From Pseudoalteromonas aurantia 208 (GTDB taxonomy: Bacteria > Pseudomonadota > Gammaproteobacteria > Enterobacterales > Alteromonadaceae), in the NCBI RefSeq assembly GCF_014858725.1, contig NZ_AQGV01000015.1, positions 62,001 to 126,000 on the forward strand: a stretch of DNA of 64,000 bases, read 5' to 3'. The translations under genes and the position numbers were made by a program. Positions within the stretch are counted from its first letter, which is position 1, and the number at the start of each line of letters is the position of its first letter. This document shows, in pieces, positions 17,437 to 25,342 of this stretch. Under the pieces are notes generated by a model that searched no databases, was not told the origin of the DNA, and saw only the letters and a program-made list of their open reading frames with translations.

Positions 17437-20121
17437 ATGAATAAACACATGAAACTTAAAAAAATAGCGTTAGCTGTTAGCACCACACTGATGGTGGGCG
17501 TTTCAATGCCAACACTTGCGGCAGAAGAGCAAACAATTGAAGAAGTCGTGGCGGTTGGAACACGTTTGCAAGGCAGTGCAGCAGCGGTAATTGAAGAGCG
17601 TAAAAATCAAGCATTTGTTGCCGATATTATGGGAGCAGAGCAGCTATCGCGAACAGGTGACAGTGACGTTGCGTCTGCTTTGAGGCGAGTTACAGGGCTA
17701 ACTTTGGTCGACGGTAAATTTGTATATGTTCGTGGTTTAGGGGAGCGATATTCAAGTGCCCGACTAAATGGCGCTTCGGTACCAAGCCCTGATTTGACTC
17801 GAAATGTTGTACCGTTAGATATTTTCCCTGCGAGTATCATTGAAAGCCTAGCGGTACAAAAAGCTTATTCACCATCTATGCCAGCAGCGTTTGGTGGTGG
17901 TAACATCGATATTCGAACCAAATCTGTACCGAGTGAGTTTACGGCAGGGTTTGAAGTTGGCGTTGGTCAAAATTCAAATGCAACAGATGGATTTACTTAC
18001 AACCGTGGTGTAGGCGGAATTCCTGAAGCTTTAAAACAGGGCGTTGTAAGATATAGAGGTGATTTCAGTTTAGCTGGAATAGTCGATAAAGACGCATTAA
18101 CAGGCAGTGAGTCTCAGACTCGTGCTGATCAAGCCGGCTTAGTCAACAAAACGTTGCTACTATCGTTACCGAGAGATATCACTGTAAAAGAAGAGTCGTT
18201 ATCTCCAAATTATGATTTTAAAGCAAATATTGGTGATAGTTTTGAAGAGCCGTATTTCGGTGGCACAATTGGTGCAATGTTAGCAGGTTCTTATGACAAA
18301 GATTGGCATTACAGCGACCGAAACACAGCCGTGGTTGACGAATCATTGCAAAAAGGTTGTAGCACAACCTTAGTGAGTGCCGAAGATGCCAGTAACTCAT
18401 GCTATGTTACAGTGAAAAACTCGAAAGTGACCACAGAGAATGAACGTATCAATGGTGTGTTCAATATTGGCTATAAACTCGACCAACACAGTGTTACATA
18501 CTCAAAAATATACCTTGAAGATAACGAGGATGAGCTTGAAATCTCTGTGCTTGAGAGTCCAAATGGCAGTACCGTTAGAACGATATCTGGCACCGGTGAA
18601 GCACAGCGTCAACATAAGTTCAATTATGAAGAACGTACACTTGATATTGACCAAGTAATTGGTCAACATACGTTCCTTGACTTGGGGGGGATCGGCTTTG
18701 ATTGGCAGTATACTGAGTCGACGGCAGAGACTGATATCCCGACCAACATCGATTATAAATTTATTGATAGCTACAATGAAGCTGGTCAATATGAAGGGTC
18801 GATTGTCACCGGAGATGATAACCGAGTCACTTATAACTTTACTGATATGGAAGATTATGTAAAGTCGTACAGTGGCAATGTGACATTACCGCTTACATTT
18901 GGTAAAACGGAAGTCACCTTAAAAGCAGGGTACGATTTTACTGACAGAGCGCGGGTATACAATACATCGAGTTTTGTTATTAATAATGAGACGGGCATTT
19001 CTATTCCAGTCAATTCTGAAAGTGGTGTGCTTGGACTTACTGGGTATGTAACGGATGAATTTGTTGGTAATAATGACTTTTTCTTAAGTTTCAATGAGCC
19101 AACGGCGCCAAGTGCCGATGATTATATTGCAGCGCAAAAAATAGATGCTGGATATGCTGAGTTCGACGTGTTTTTTGACAATACTTGGCGCGTAAGTGGC
19201 GGTATTCGTTACGAAGATTTCAAGCAAGTGTCGATCGGTACGTCTAGTTTGATTTTTGATAGAATTACACAAGGCATTTTTTATGATGCTGCAAAAATTG
19301 AAGCTGGCACAGTCAATGATGATGACTTTTTTAGTGCATTGTCACTTACTTACCTAGCTGACAATAATTATCAAGTGAGATTTGGCTATGGTGAAACAGT
19401 TGTCCGTCCAGATTTGCGTGAATTAGTTGCCGTTGCATATTTTGATCCGCTAACCGATATTAAAACGTTCGGTGTTGCTGGCTTAAAAAGCAGTGATTTA
19501 AAGAACTATGATGCACGATTTGAATATTATATGGATAACGGAGATAACTTCTCTGTTGCTGCATTTTACAAAGATATTACTGCACCAATTGAAACCATTT
19601 TAAAAGTGGGTGATGAAGATTATACCGCAACGTTTGTAAATGGGGACACTGGTGAAGTGTACGGTATTGAAGCTGAATGGATGTATGATTTATCAAATGT
19701 AACCAGTGGTTTGTTTACCGCGGGTAACATTACACTGAGTGATTCTGAAGTGTCGATTAATCCAGCTCTAGCAGGCAATTTGACCAACCCGACTAAAAGA
19801 ATGACCGGTCATTCTAAGTACGTGGTTAATATGCAATTGAACTATGACTCTGTGGACGGAATGCACAGTGGTTCTTTGGTATATAACGTATTTGGTGAGC
19901 GGATCCTAGCATCAGGCATTGGTGGTAGAGAAGATGCTTTTGAGAAACCATTTCACTCGTTAGATTTAGTGTATACTTGGTACCCAGATTTTAACTCTAA
20001 AGTTAAATTTAAAGTGAAAAACTTATTGGGTGAAAATCAAGAAGTGACACAATCTGGTTACGCGGTTCGCCAGAAAGAATCAGGTACGGCAATGAGCATA
20101 AGTTATAGCTATGAATTCTAA
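17437..20121 (+). CDS. TonB-dependent outer-membrane receptor
   Basis: About 894 residues: a signal peptide ending LAA, a TonB-box-like EEVVAVG, a plug domain (about residues 40-170; VASALRRVTGLTLVDGKFVY, VRGLGERYSSARLNGASVPS), and a 22-strand-type barrel ending in an aromatic C-terminus (SISYSYEF) as required for outer-membrane insertion. ATG 17437 is favoured by AGGA six bases upstream; in-frame ATG 17431 and TTG 17422 are alternatives. The plug's LDIFPASIIESLAVQKAYSP is typical of receptors that import large or organic ligands rather than siderophores. The neighbours (lipoprotein, TonB2 operon, Pho-like promoters) suggest a phosphorus-containing substrate; that is inference. Confidence 0.94.
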   Translation: MNKHMKLKKIALAVSTTLMVGVSMPTLAAEEQTIEEVVAVGTRLQGSAAAVIEERKNQAFVADIMGAEQLSRTGDSDVASALRRVTGLTLVDGKFVYVRGLGERYSSARLNGASVPSPDLTRNVVPLDIFPASIIESLAVQKAYSPSMPAAFGGGNIDIRTKSVPSEFTAGFEVGVGQNSNATDGFTYNRGVGGIPEALKQGVVRYRGDFSLAGIVDKDALTGSESQTRADQAGLVNKTLLLSLPRDITVKEESLSPNYDFKANIGDSFEEPYFGGTIGAMLAGSYDKDWHYSDRNTAVVDESLQKGCSTTLVSAEDASNSCYVTVKNSKVTTENERINGVFNIGYKLDQHSVTYSKIYLEDNEDELEISVLESPNGSTVRTISGTGEAQRQHKFNYEERTLDIDQVIGQHTFLDLGGIGFDWQYTESTAETDIPTNIDYKFIDSYNEAGQYEGSIVTGDDNRVTYNFTDMEDYVKSYSGNVTLPLTFGKTEVTLKAGYDFTDRARVYNTSSFVINNETGISIPVNSESGVLGLTGYVTDEFVGNNDFFLSFNEPTAPSADDYIAAQKIDAGYAEFDVFFDNTWRVSGGIRYEDFKQVSIGTSSLIFDRITQGIFYDAAKIEAGTVNDDDFFSALSLTYLADNNYQVRFGYGETVVRPDLRELVAVAYFDPLTDIKTFGVAGLKSSDLKNYDARFEYYMDNGDNFSVAAFYKDITAPIETILKVGDEDYTATFVNGDTGEVYGIEAEWMYDLSNVTSGLFTAGNITLSDSEVSINPALAGNLTNPTKRMTGHSKYVVNMQLNYDSVDGMHSGSLVYNVFGERILASGIGGREDAFEKPFHSLDLVYTWYPDFNSKVKFKVKNLLGENQEVTQSGYAVRQKESGTAMSISYSYEF

Positions 20122-20141
20122 TTAATTCACTAAATAAAACA

Positions 20142-20170
20142 AAAGGCTGGACAAGTGTTCAGCCTTTTTT
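20142..20170 (+). terminator. Intrinsic terminator after the receptor
   Basis: Eleven-base-pair stem (AAAGGCTGGAC/GTTCAGCCTTT, one G-T pair), loop AAGT, six T. Confidence 0.93.
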
Positions 20171-20698
20171 GATCCTCATAAAAAACCACTATCTTTTTGT
20201 ATAAAAGTGATAATTTCAATAGACTCTCTGCAAGTTATTTTGTATAGTACGCCACATAAAAATAAACATTAAGTTCATAAGCTTAATGACATTGTCACCT
20301 TTATAACTATAGGTGAACAAATCGACCCGGATATAATAATAACTAATACCAGGTTGTCAGAACCGAGTTCTTTTTTAGCGCTACTGGCGCTTGATTGGGA
20401 CAACCTTTACATGTTGTATCCAAACCCCGCTTTGCGGGGTTTTTTATTTCCCTCCTTTTGTTTATTGTCTGTTCCAATTTTATTAGTATAAATTTCAATT
20501 ATTAACCTAATTTTTCTTTGTTGCGTTAGAAAGCATGAACTGAGTAAAAGTTGGTAAATCATTGGCTGTTCATTTACAGAATATGTAATAACTTTTACTC
20601 ATTAAAGAAACGCTAGTAGTCGGTTAAGTTATTTGGTACTTTTAGACGTCTAGACTCACGCAATGACTCTAAATAACTTATATAAAGGTAAAATAAAT
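20171..20698 (+). other. Long intergenic region between receptor terminator and asd
   Basis: About 530 bases without a coding frame. It holds an imperfect inverted repeat (TCACC...GGTGA, about 20296-20316), a candidate -10 TATAAT at 20332-20337 without a clear -35, the structured RNA and terminator at 20351-20445, and then an AT-rich stretch that must contain the asd promoter and leader; I could not fix that promoter. Confidence 0.6.
20351..20445 (+). ncRNA. Candidate structured small RNA with intrinsic terminator
   Basis: The outer stem AGGTTGTC (20351-20358) pairs perfectly with GACAACCT (20399-20406). Inside lie two hairpins, AGAAC/GTTCT and AGCGC/GCGCT, giving a three-way junction. About 15 bases later a strong terminator follows, AACCCCGC/GCGGGGTT plus T-run (20423-20445). 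A TATAAT box lies 14 bases upstream of the outer stem. It could be an independent small RNA or an attenuator in a long asd leader. It does not resemble the lysine riboswitch, which has a different and longer core. Confidence 0.5.
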
Positions 20699-21808
20699 AT
20701 GAATAAAGTAGGACTCGTTGGTTGGCGTGGCATGGTTGGCTCTGTATTGATGGATAGAATGCAAACTGAGGGCGACTTCAGCAAGATCAATGCGCATTTC
20801 TTTACCACATCTCAATCTGGAGAGTTGGGGCCGAATTTTGCAGGTGAAGCTAAACCATTGCTAGATGCAACCGATGTTAGTGCTTTATCTAAGATGGATA
20901 TTATTATTTCTTGTCAAGGAGGCGATTACACTAAATCTGTGTATCCAACATTGCGTGAAACGGGGTGGCAAGGGTATTGGATTGATGCAGCATCCGCTCT
21001 GCGCATGGATAACGACAGCATTATTGTTTTAGACCCAGTCAACAAAGATGTCATAGAGCAAGGGCTAGAACAAGGCGTTAAAACGTTTGTTGGTGGTAAT
21101 TGTACCGTCTCACTGATGCTTATTGCTTTAGGTGGCTTATTTGAACAGGATTTAATTGAGTGGGTAAGCCCAATGACGTATCAAGCTGCATCTGGTGCGG
21201 GGGCTCGAAATATGAAAGAGCTGATCACTCAAATGGGTGAAATACATGGTTCAGTTGTACAGCACTTGTCTAATCCTTCATCTGCTATTTTAGAAATTGA
21301 TAAGCTGGTTGCCAATAAAATTAAGTCAGATGATTTACCTAAAGATCAGTTCGGGGTGCCATTGGCAGGAAGTTTGATCCCTTGGATTGATGTGCCTATG
21401 CCTAGTGGACAATCAAAAGAAGAATGGAAAGCACAAGTTGAAGCAAATAAAATACTTGGCTCAAGCTGTTCTCCAATACCGATTGATGGTTTATGTATAC
21501 GTATTGGTGCAATGCGGTGTCATTCACAAGCATTAACAATAAAGTTGCGAGATGATATCAGCGTAGAGCGAATTGAAGAAATCCTCGAAGGCCACAATGA
21601 ATGGGTCAAAGTTATCCCTAACGAAAGAGATGTCAGTGCAGAGGAACTTACCCCAGTAAATGTAACGGGCACTTTAAGTGTCCCTATTGGGCGTATTCGT
21701 AAATTGACGATGGGCCCTAAGTATATTAGTGCATTTACTGTCGGTGACCAATTATTATGGGGTGCTGCTGAACCTTTACGTCGAATGTTGCGCATTATTA
21801 CAGGGTAA
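20699..21808 (+). CDS. asd: Aspartate-semialdehyde dehydrogenase
   Basis: About 370 residues, close to the E. coli enzyme. It reduces aspartyl phosphate to aspartate semialdehyde with NADPH, in the common route to lysine, diaminopimelate, threonine and methionine. The NADP loop GWRGMVGSVLM is at the N-terminus and the nucleophile is Cys135 in GGNCTVS. Later, CIRIGAMRCHSQALTIKLR is the conserved substrate-binding block. The start is ATG 20699, with AAAGG upstream and an N-terminus that aligns with E. coli Asd; an in-frame ATG at 20663 would add 12 residues. It is a single gene with a 3' hairpin. Confidence 0.96.
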   Translation: MNKVGLVGWRGMVGSVLMDRMQTEGDFSKINAHFFTTSQSGELGPNFAGEAKPLLDATDVSALSKMDIIISCQGGDYTKSVYPTLRETGWQGYWIDAASALRMDNDSIIVLDPVNKDVIEQGLEQGVKTFVGGNCTVSLMLIALGGLFEQDLIEWVSPMTYQAASGAGARNMKELITQMGEIHGSVVQHLSNPSSAILEIDKLVANKIKSDDLPKDQFGVPLAGSLIPWIDVPMPSGQSKEEWKAQVEANKILGSSCSPIPIDGLCIRIGAMRCHSQALTIKLRDDISVERIEEILEGHNEWVKVIPNERDVSAEELTPVNVTGTLSVPIGRIRKLTMGPKYISAFTVGDQLLWGAAEPLRRMLRIITG

Positions 21809-21823
21809 TCGTCATGGTGTTGT

Positions 21824-21848
21824 AAAGGAGAGGACATTCTTCTCCTTT
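21824..21848 (+). terminator. Hairpin after asd
   Basis: AAAGGAGA/TCTCCTTT stem, nine-base loop, short T-run that ends in A. A modest terminator between asd and the convergent DUF4240 gene. Confidence 0.6.
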
Positions 21849-21890
21849 ATGTCAACAGATACAGCTAGTAACGAAAGCTCTTTCCGTAAT

Positions 21891-22400
21891 TCATTTACCC
21901 TTTGTCCAATATTTATTAAATAATTGTGGGTAGACTTGTTTCAGTAGTTTAGGTTTACTTTTGAACTTTTTTCCCTGAGGCGCAAAATTAACGACATTGT
22001 GGTACGGTAACTCATTGCCGTTTCTTTCCTCGTATAATAACCCTGAGACTAAATCTAACTCATCACAATAGGGATAAGGGAGTCCGTCTTTTAGCGGGAT
22101 ATTTTCAACGCTAATAAGCGCGTCTGGATCCGATATTATATTATCTACCGTTTCCTTACCTTGTGTGAGTAGCCAATTGCAAAAGTCTAAAAAGTCATAT
22201 TCTGTATTGCACCCACAGGTTACGAATGCTGCGCCCCAAATATCCCAATGCCATAACCGTCTAAGTTGCGTATTATAGTGGGTATCAAATGCTTCAATAT
22301 CGTCATTTGAGAGACTCTCTAATAGTGATTTGAGGTGGCTATTTTTATCTTCAATTTCAACATCAATGGTAATGGTTTGCCAAAACAGGTCTAAGTTCAT
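21891..22400 (-). CDS. DUF4240 family protein
   Basis: About 169 residues, cytoplasmic, no signal peptide. The opening NLDLFWQTI, the FDTHYNTQLRRLWHWDIWGA block and FLDFCNWLLTQGKETVDNII match DUF4240, an uncharacterised family of small proteins with Trp-rich conserved motifs. I place the start at ATG 22400 since family members begin near the FW motif; ATG 22439 would add 13 residues. No ribosome binding site clearly decides. It is divergent from the methyltransferase gene and convergent with asd. Function unknown; some relatives sit near toxin or immunity genes, but nothing here shows that. Confidence 0.75.
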   Translation of the reverse strand: MNLDLFWQTITIDVEIEDKNSHLKSLLESLSNDDIEAFDTHYNTQLRRLWHWDIWGAAFVTCGCNTEYDFLDFCNWLLTQGKETVDNIISDPDALISVENIPLKDGLPYPYCDELDLVSGLLYEERNGNELPYHNVVNFAPQGKKFKSKPKLLKQVYPQLFNKYWTKGK

Positions 22401-22561
22401 TGCTATATGTACATCGTATATCTCTGATACGAAGATCATAGCATAGACAAGGACCTTATTGATAAACCTATAATTATCGATTTGTTGGGGAAATTAGTGT
22501 AAATTTGCGCATACTTTGATGTGGGAGGACCTCTTGCGTTAAGTTCACGGCTAAATTTAAT

Positions 22562-23113
22562 ATGAAACCGAAGTATATAGAGGCGTTTATGTTCGATAAT
22601 GGGTTTGCATGTATAGGGTTAACCAACCCAAAAAGTCCGAGTAATGTTGGCGCGGTAATGAGAGCGGCAGGTTGTTATGGTGTAAACTCTGTATTTTATA
22701 CCGGTAAACGTTTTGATAATGCGCGTAAATTTGCCACTGATACTAAAAAGGTTTATCAGAATATTCCATTAATTGGTGCAGATACATTGGAGTCGATGAT
22801 CCCGCTAGGAGCAACCCCTGTCGCAATTGAGCTTATTGAAGGTGCAAAACCATTAACGGAGTACACTCACCCTAAAAGTGCTTTTTATATGTTCGGACCA
22901 GAAGATGGCTCCTTAGCAAAAGAGTCATTGAAGATGTGCCAAGATGTGATTTACGTGCCAACACAAGGCTGTATGAATTTGGCTGCAACCGTAAATGTTG
23001 TATTGTATGACCGGTTACTTAAGTCTGGTGTGACGTTTAATAATGATGAGATCATCCGTGGTAGCCGAGACAATAACAACAATATTGTATTGTCAGAGCT
23101 AATTGCCCGATGA
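22562..23113 (+). CDS. TrmH/SpoU-family RNA 2'-O-methyltransferase
   Basis: A 183-residue SPOUT-class methyltransferase. All three motifs of the family are visible: motif 1 NPKSPSNVGAVMRAAGCYG, motif 2 FGPEDGSL, and motif 3 VPTQGCMNLAATVNVVLYDR, which forms the knotted S-adenosylmethionine site. Residue Asn and Arg of motif 1 are the catalytic pair. It lacks the N-terminal RNA-binding extension of TrmH and RlmB, as in small YfiF/LasT-like homologues, so the RNA target (tRNA or rRNA) is unknown. ATG 22562 has no clear ribosome binding site; ATG 22589 has GAGG five bases upstream and may be the real start. Confidence 0.9.
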   Translation: MKPKYIEAFMFDNGFACIGLTNPKSPSNVGAVMRAAGCYGVNSVFYTGKRFDNARKFATDTKKVYQNIPLIGADTLESMIPLGATPVAIELIEGAKPLTEYTHPKSAFYMFGPEDGSLAKESLKMCQDVIYVPTQGCMNLAATVNVVLYDRLLKSGVTFNNDEIIRGSRDNNNNIVLSELIAR

Positions 23114-23164
23114 ATTTTCTGGGCAATGTATGAGCAATTAAAAAAGTAGCATGCAAGCCTAAAT

Positions 23165-24196
23165 TTACTTATCGTTTTGTAATGCGCTTTTCCAGTCACA
23201 ATGTGACATATTAGTAATTAAGCTGAGATTGATTTTACGTGGTTTTAGAGTTGGTGTTAGGCTGACCTCAACAGCTAATTTCTCTGCGAAATAGAACTTA
23301 ACTAATTGTTTTATTCTGCGACTTTCTAACATTGAAAATTCATTCGCGAGGCGTACTTTAAGCCGGTTATCTGTTACAGGTTGGCCTTTGGCGTGATGCA
23401 TTGTACGTATCCAAAATAGTAAAGCTTGTTTTGCTTTATTGGGAAAAGCATTTGTTAACGCGGCAATTGGTTCATATAAACGTTGATAGTTGACCACTTG
23501 ATTTTGTAGAGTAAACAAAAATAACAAATTAAGTCCAGCAGTAACATTACCAGCGCGATTGTCATTATTTTGGTGCCCCTTTAATGCACGTCTAAAGTAC
23601 TGCTCAGCTCGCTCATACTCTTTTTTGTCTAATGCGATTACCCCCAAATTATTGGCAATTGTTGCGAGTTTGGCTTTATTGTTGTGTTTAGTAGCAATCG
23701 AAGTAGCTTGCGCATAAAGTGATTCGGCACGGCTATATTTTTTTAAATGCCGAGCAACTAGCGCTTTACTATTAATTAGCGCTAAACGTTGTTTAGAGTT
23801 CTTAGCGTATTTCAAAGCACAACTCAAACTTGCATTCGCATATTGGGGAAAACCAGATCTTCTAAACCAAATACCAATGGCACTAAAAATAGTGACTAAG
23901 TTGTCTTTAAAATAAGCCGAATGTTGGTAGCCTTGTAATTGTTCTATCGAACTGTCCATCTCTACCAAACGGTTAGTGGAAACAGATGCGCGTAGTTTCA
24001 ATAGATGCCAACGAATTTGTGTGTTATCAGTGTATGACGCTAAATTATTAACCTGATTGAGTAATGTGAGTGTGCGAGATGGCTTAACCACCAAATAGTC
24101 TTCTGCCTCATCGAGTAGAGAATCGATATCACTTTGACTTGCATTGACAAACATAGTGAGTAAAAAGGCGATAATAAAGAATGCTCTTAGGGCCAT
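23165..24196 (-). CDS. TPR-repeat periplasmic protein
   Basis: A 343-residue protein with a signal peptide (about residues 1-19, FLLTMFVNA) and then TPR-like helical hairpins, clearest at NNLGVIALDKKEYERAEQYF and SKALVARHLKKYSRAESLYA. No output domain is present; it ends after a basic tail. It is encoded 102 bases downstream of two c-di-GMP genes on the same strand, so it may act as a periplasmic partner, but the gap leaves room for its own promoter. Function unknown. Confidence 0.8.
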   Translation of the reverse strand: MALRAFFIIAFLLTMFVNASQSDIDSLLDEAEDYLVVKPSRTLTLLNQVNNLASYTDNTQIRWHLLKLRASVSTNRLVEMDSSIEQLQGYQHSAYFKDNLVTIFSAIGIWFRRSGFPQYANASLSCALKYAKNSKQRLALINSKALVARHLKKYSRAESLYAQATSIATKHNNKAKLATIANNLGVIALDKKEYERAEQYFRRALKGHQNNDNRAGNVTAGLNLLFLFTLQNQVVNYQRLYEPIAALTNAFPNKAKQALLFWIRTMHHAKGQPVTDNRLKVRLANEFSMLESRRIKQLVKFYFAEKLAVEVSLTPTLKPRKINLSLITNMSHCDWKSALQNDK

Positions 24197-24298
24197 CAGT
24201 CAATAACCTCTATGTTTAGTTATGTTACTTATATCACTTATTTTTTTACTGTTTAGTGTGGCTTATTTTGTGGTTAGTTAACATTGATGCACTCGTAA

Positions 24299-25306
24299 TT
24301 ATAGTTGAGTGTTTGCTTTACGAGACAATTTATTTTGATAAAGGGCAATATCGGCGTTGTGAATTAACTCATTGATTGTATCGCTTTCACTCATTTCGCA
24401 TACACCAAAACTCATTCCTAGCTCTACAGTTTTGTAGTTAACGACCTGTGGTACTATTTTTTGTAATCTGGATACAAAGGCATAAGCATCTGCTATTTGT
24501 AGACAGGGCAGTACAAGCATAAATTCATCGCCACCTAGTCTAAACAACGTATCATTCTTGCGTATCGACTCATGCATTAATTTTACAAACCGTATAAGCA
24601 ACTCATCTCCCGAGGAGTGGCCATAAGTATCATTAAGCATTTTGAAATTATCTAGATCAATCATCACAAGACAGCATGTTTGCCCATACCTCGCGACTCG
24701 CTCGTGCTCTTTATGCAACACATTGAGCATCGTGCGTCTATTTAGTGCTCCGGTTAATACATCGGTTGTTGCGAGCCCTTCAGCAGTGCCAATTGCATCA
24801 TTGTATATTTTGACGATAACTGCGGTGAGCATCATCACAATGCACGATGATAACGTACTGCGTAATGCAATTTCGAAGTCTAGTTGCGATATAAATGATG
24901 TTGACAGGGTAAGCCAATAAAAAAATGCAAAACCACATGCTACTTTGAAAGGAAACAACAAGAAAAGAGCGACTAAAAATGCCGGTAACCAGATTGCAGC
25001 GGCCAGAGGGGAACTTGATGCTAAGTACATTAGCATCATTCCTTCTACCACACCTATGAGCACACTATTAAACACATTTAATGGTTTTTTTAGCAGTCGT
25101 ACACCGGTGATCAATAGCACTGAAATGATGATAACGACAGATATGGCTAACATCCATTGTGCGTTAAGCGCATATTTAATTGGGAAATAACACAGCAGTA
25201 ACGCCGTTATAAAAACAACTGCAGCGGCGTAGCGCGGGTAACGATTCATCAAAACAGGTTGCTGTTTAAATAATTGGTCAATACCGAATTGTAATTTTGT
25301 ATTCAT
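24299..25306 (-). CDS. Membrane diguanylate cyclase (GGDEF)
   Basis: A 335-residue protein. The first half has about six hydrophobic segments (to about residue 165), then a GGDEF domain. The active-site loop is intact (GGDEF, about residues 256-260) and an RxxD inhibitory site (RKND) stands five residues before it, so the enzyme should make c-di-GMP and be feedback-inhibited. The membrane half has no named sensor domain that I can recognise, though it resembles MASE-like sensors. It is 36 bases downstream of a GGDEF-EAL gene on the same strand, so the two are probably cotranscribed. Confidence 0.92.
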   Translation of the reverse strand: MNTKLQFGIDQLFKQQPVLMNRYPRYAAAVVFITALLLCYFPIKYALNAQWMLAISVVIIISVLLITGVRLLKKPLNVFNSVLIGVVEGMMLMYLASSSPLAAAIWLPAFLVALFLLFPFKVACGFAFFYWLTLSTSFISQLDFEIALRSTLSSCIVMMLTAVIVKIYNDAIGTAEGLATTDVLTGALNRRTMLNVLHKEHERVARYGQTCCLVMIDLDNFKMLNDTYGHSSGDELLIRFVKLMHESIRKNDTLFRLGGDEFMLVLPCLQIADAYAFVSRLQKIVPQVVNYKTVELGMSFGVCEMSESDTINELIHNADIALYQNKLSRKANTQL

Positions 25307-25342
25307 ATCAGCACTAACACCAAACGTTTTGAGAAGATAAGG

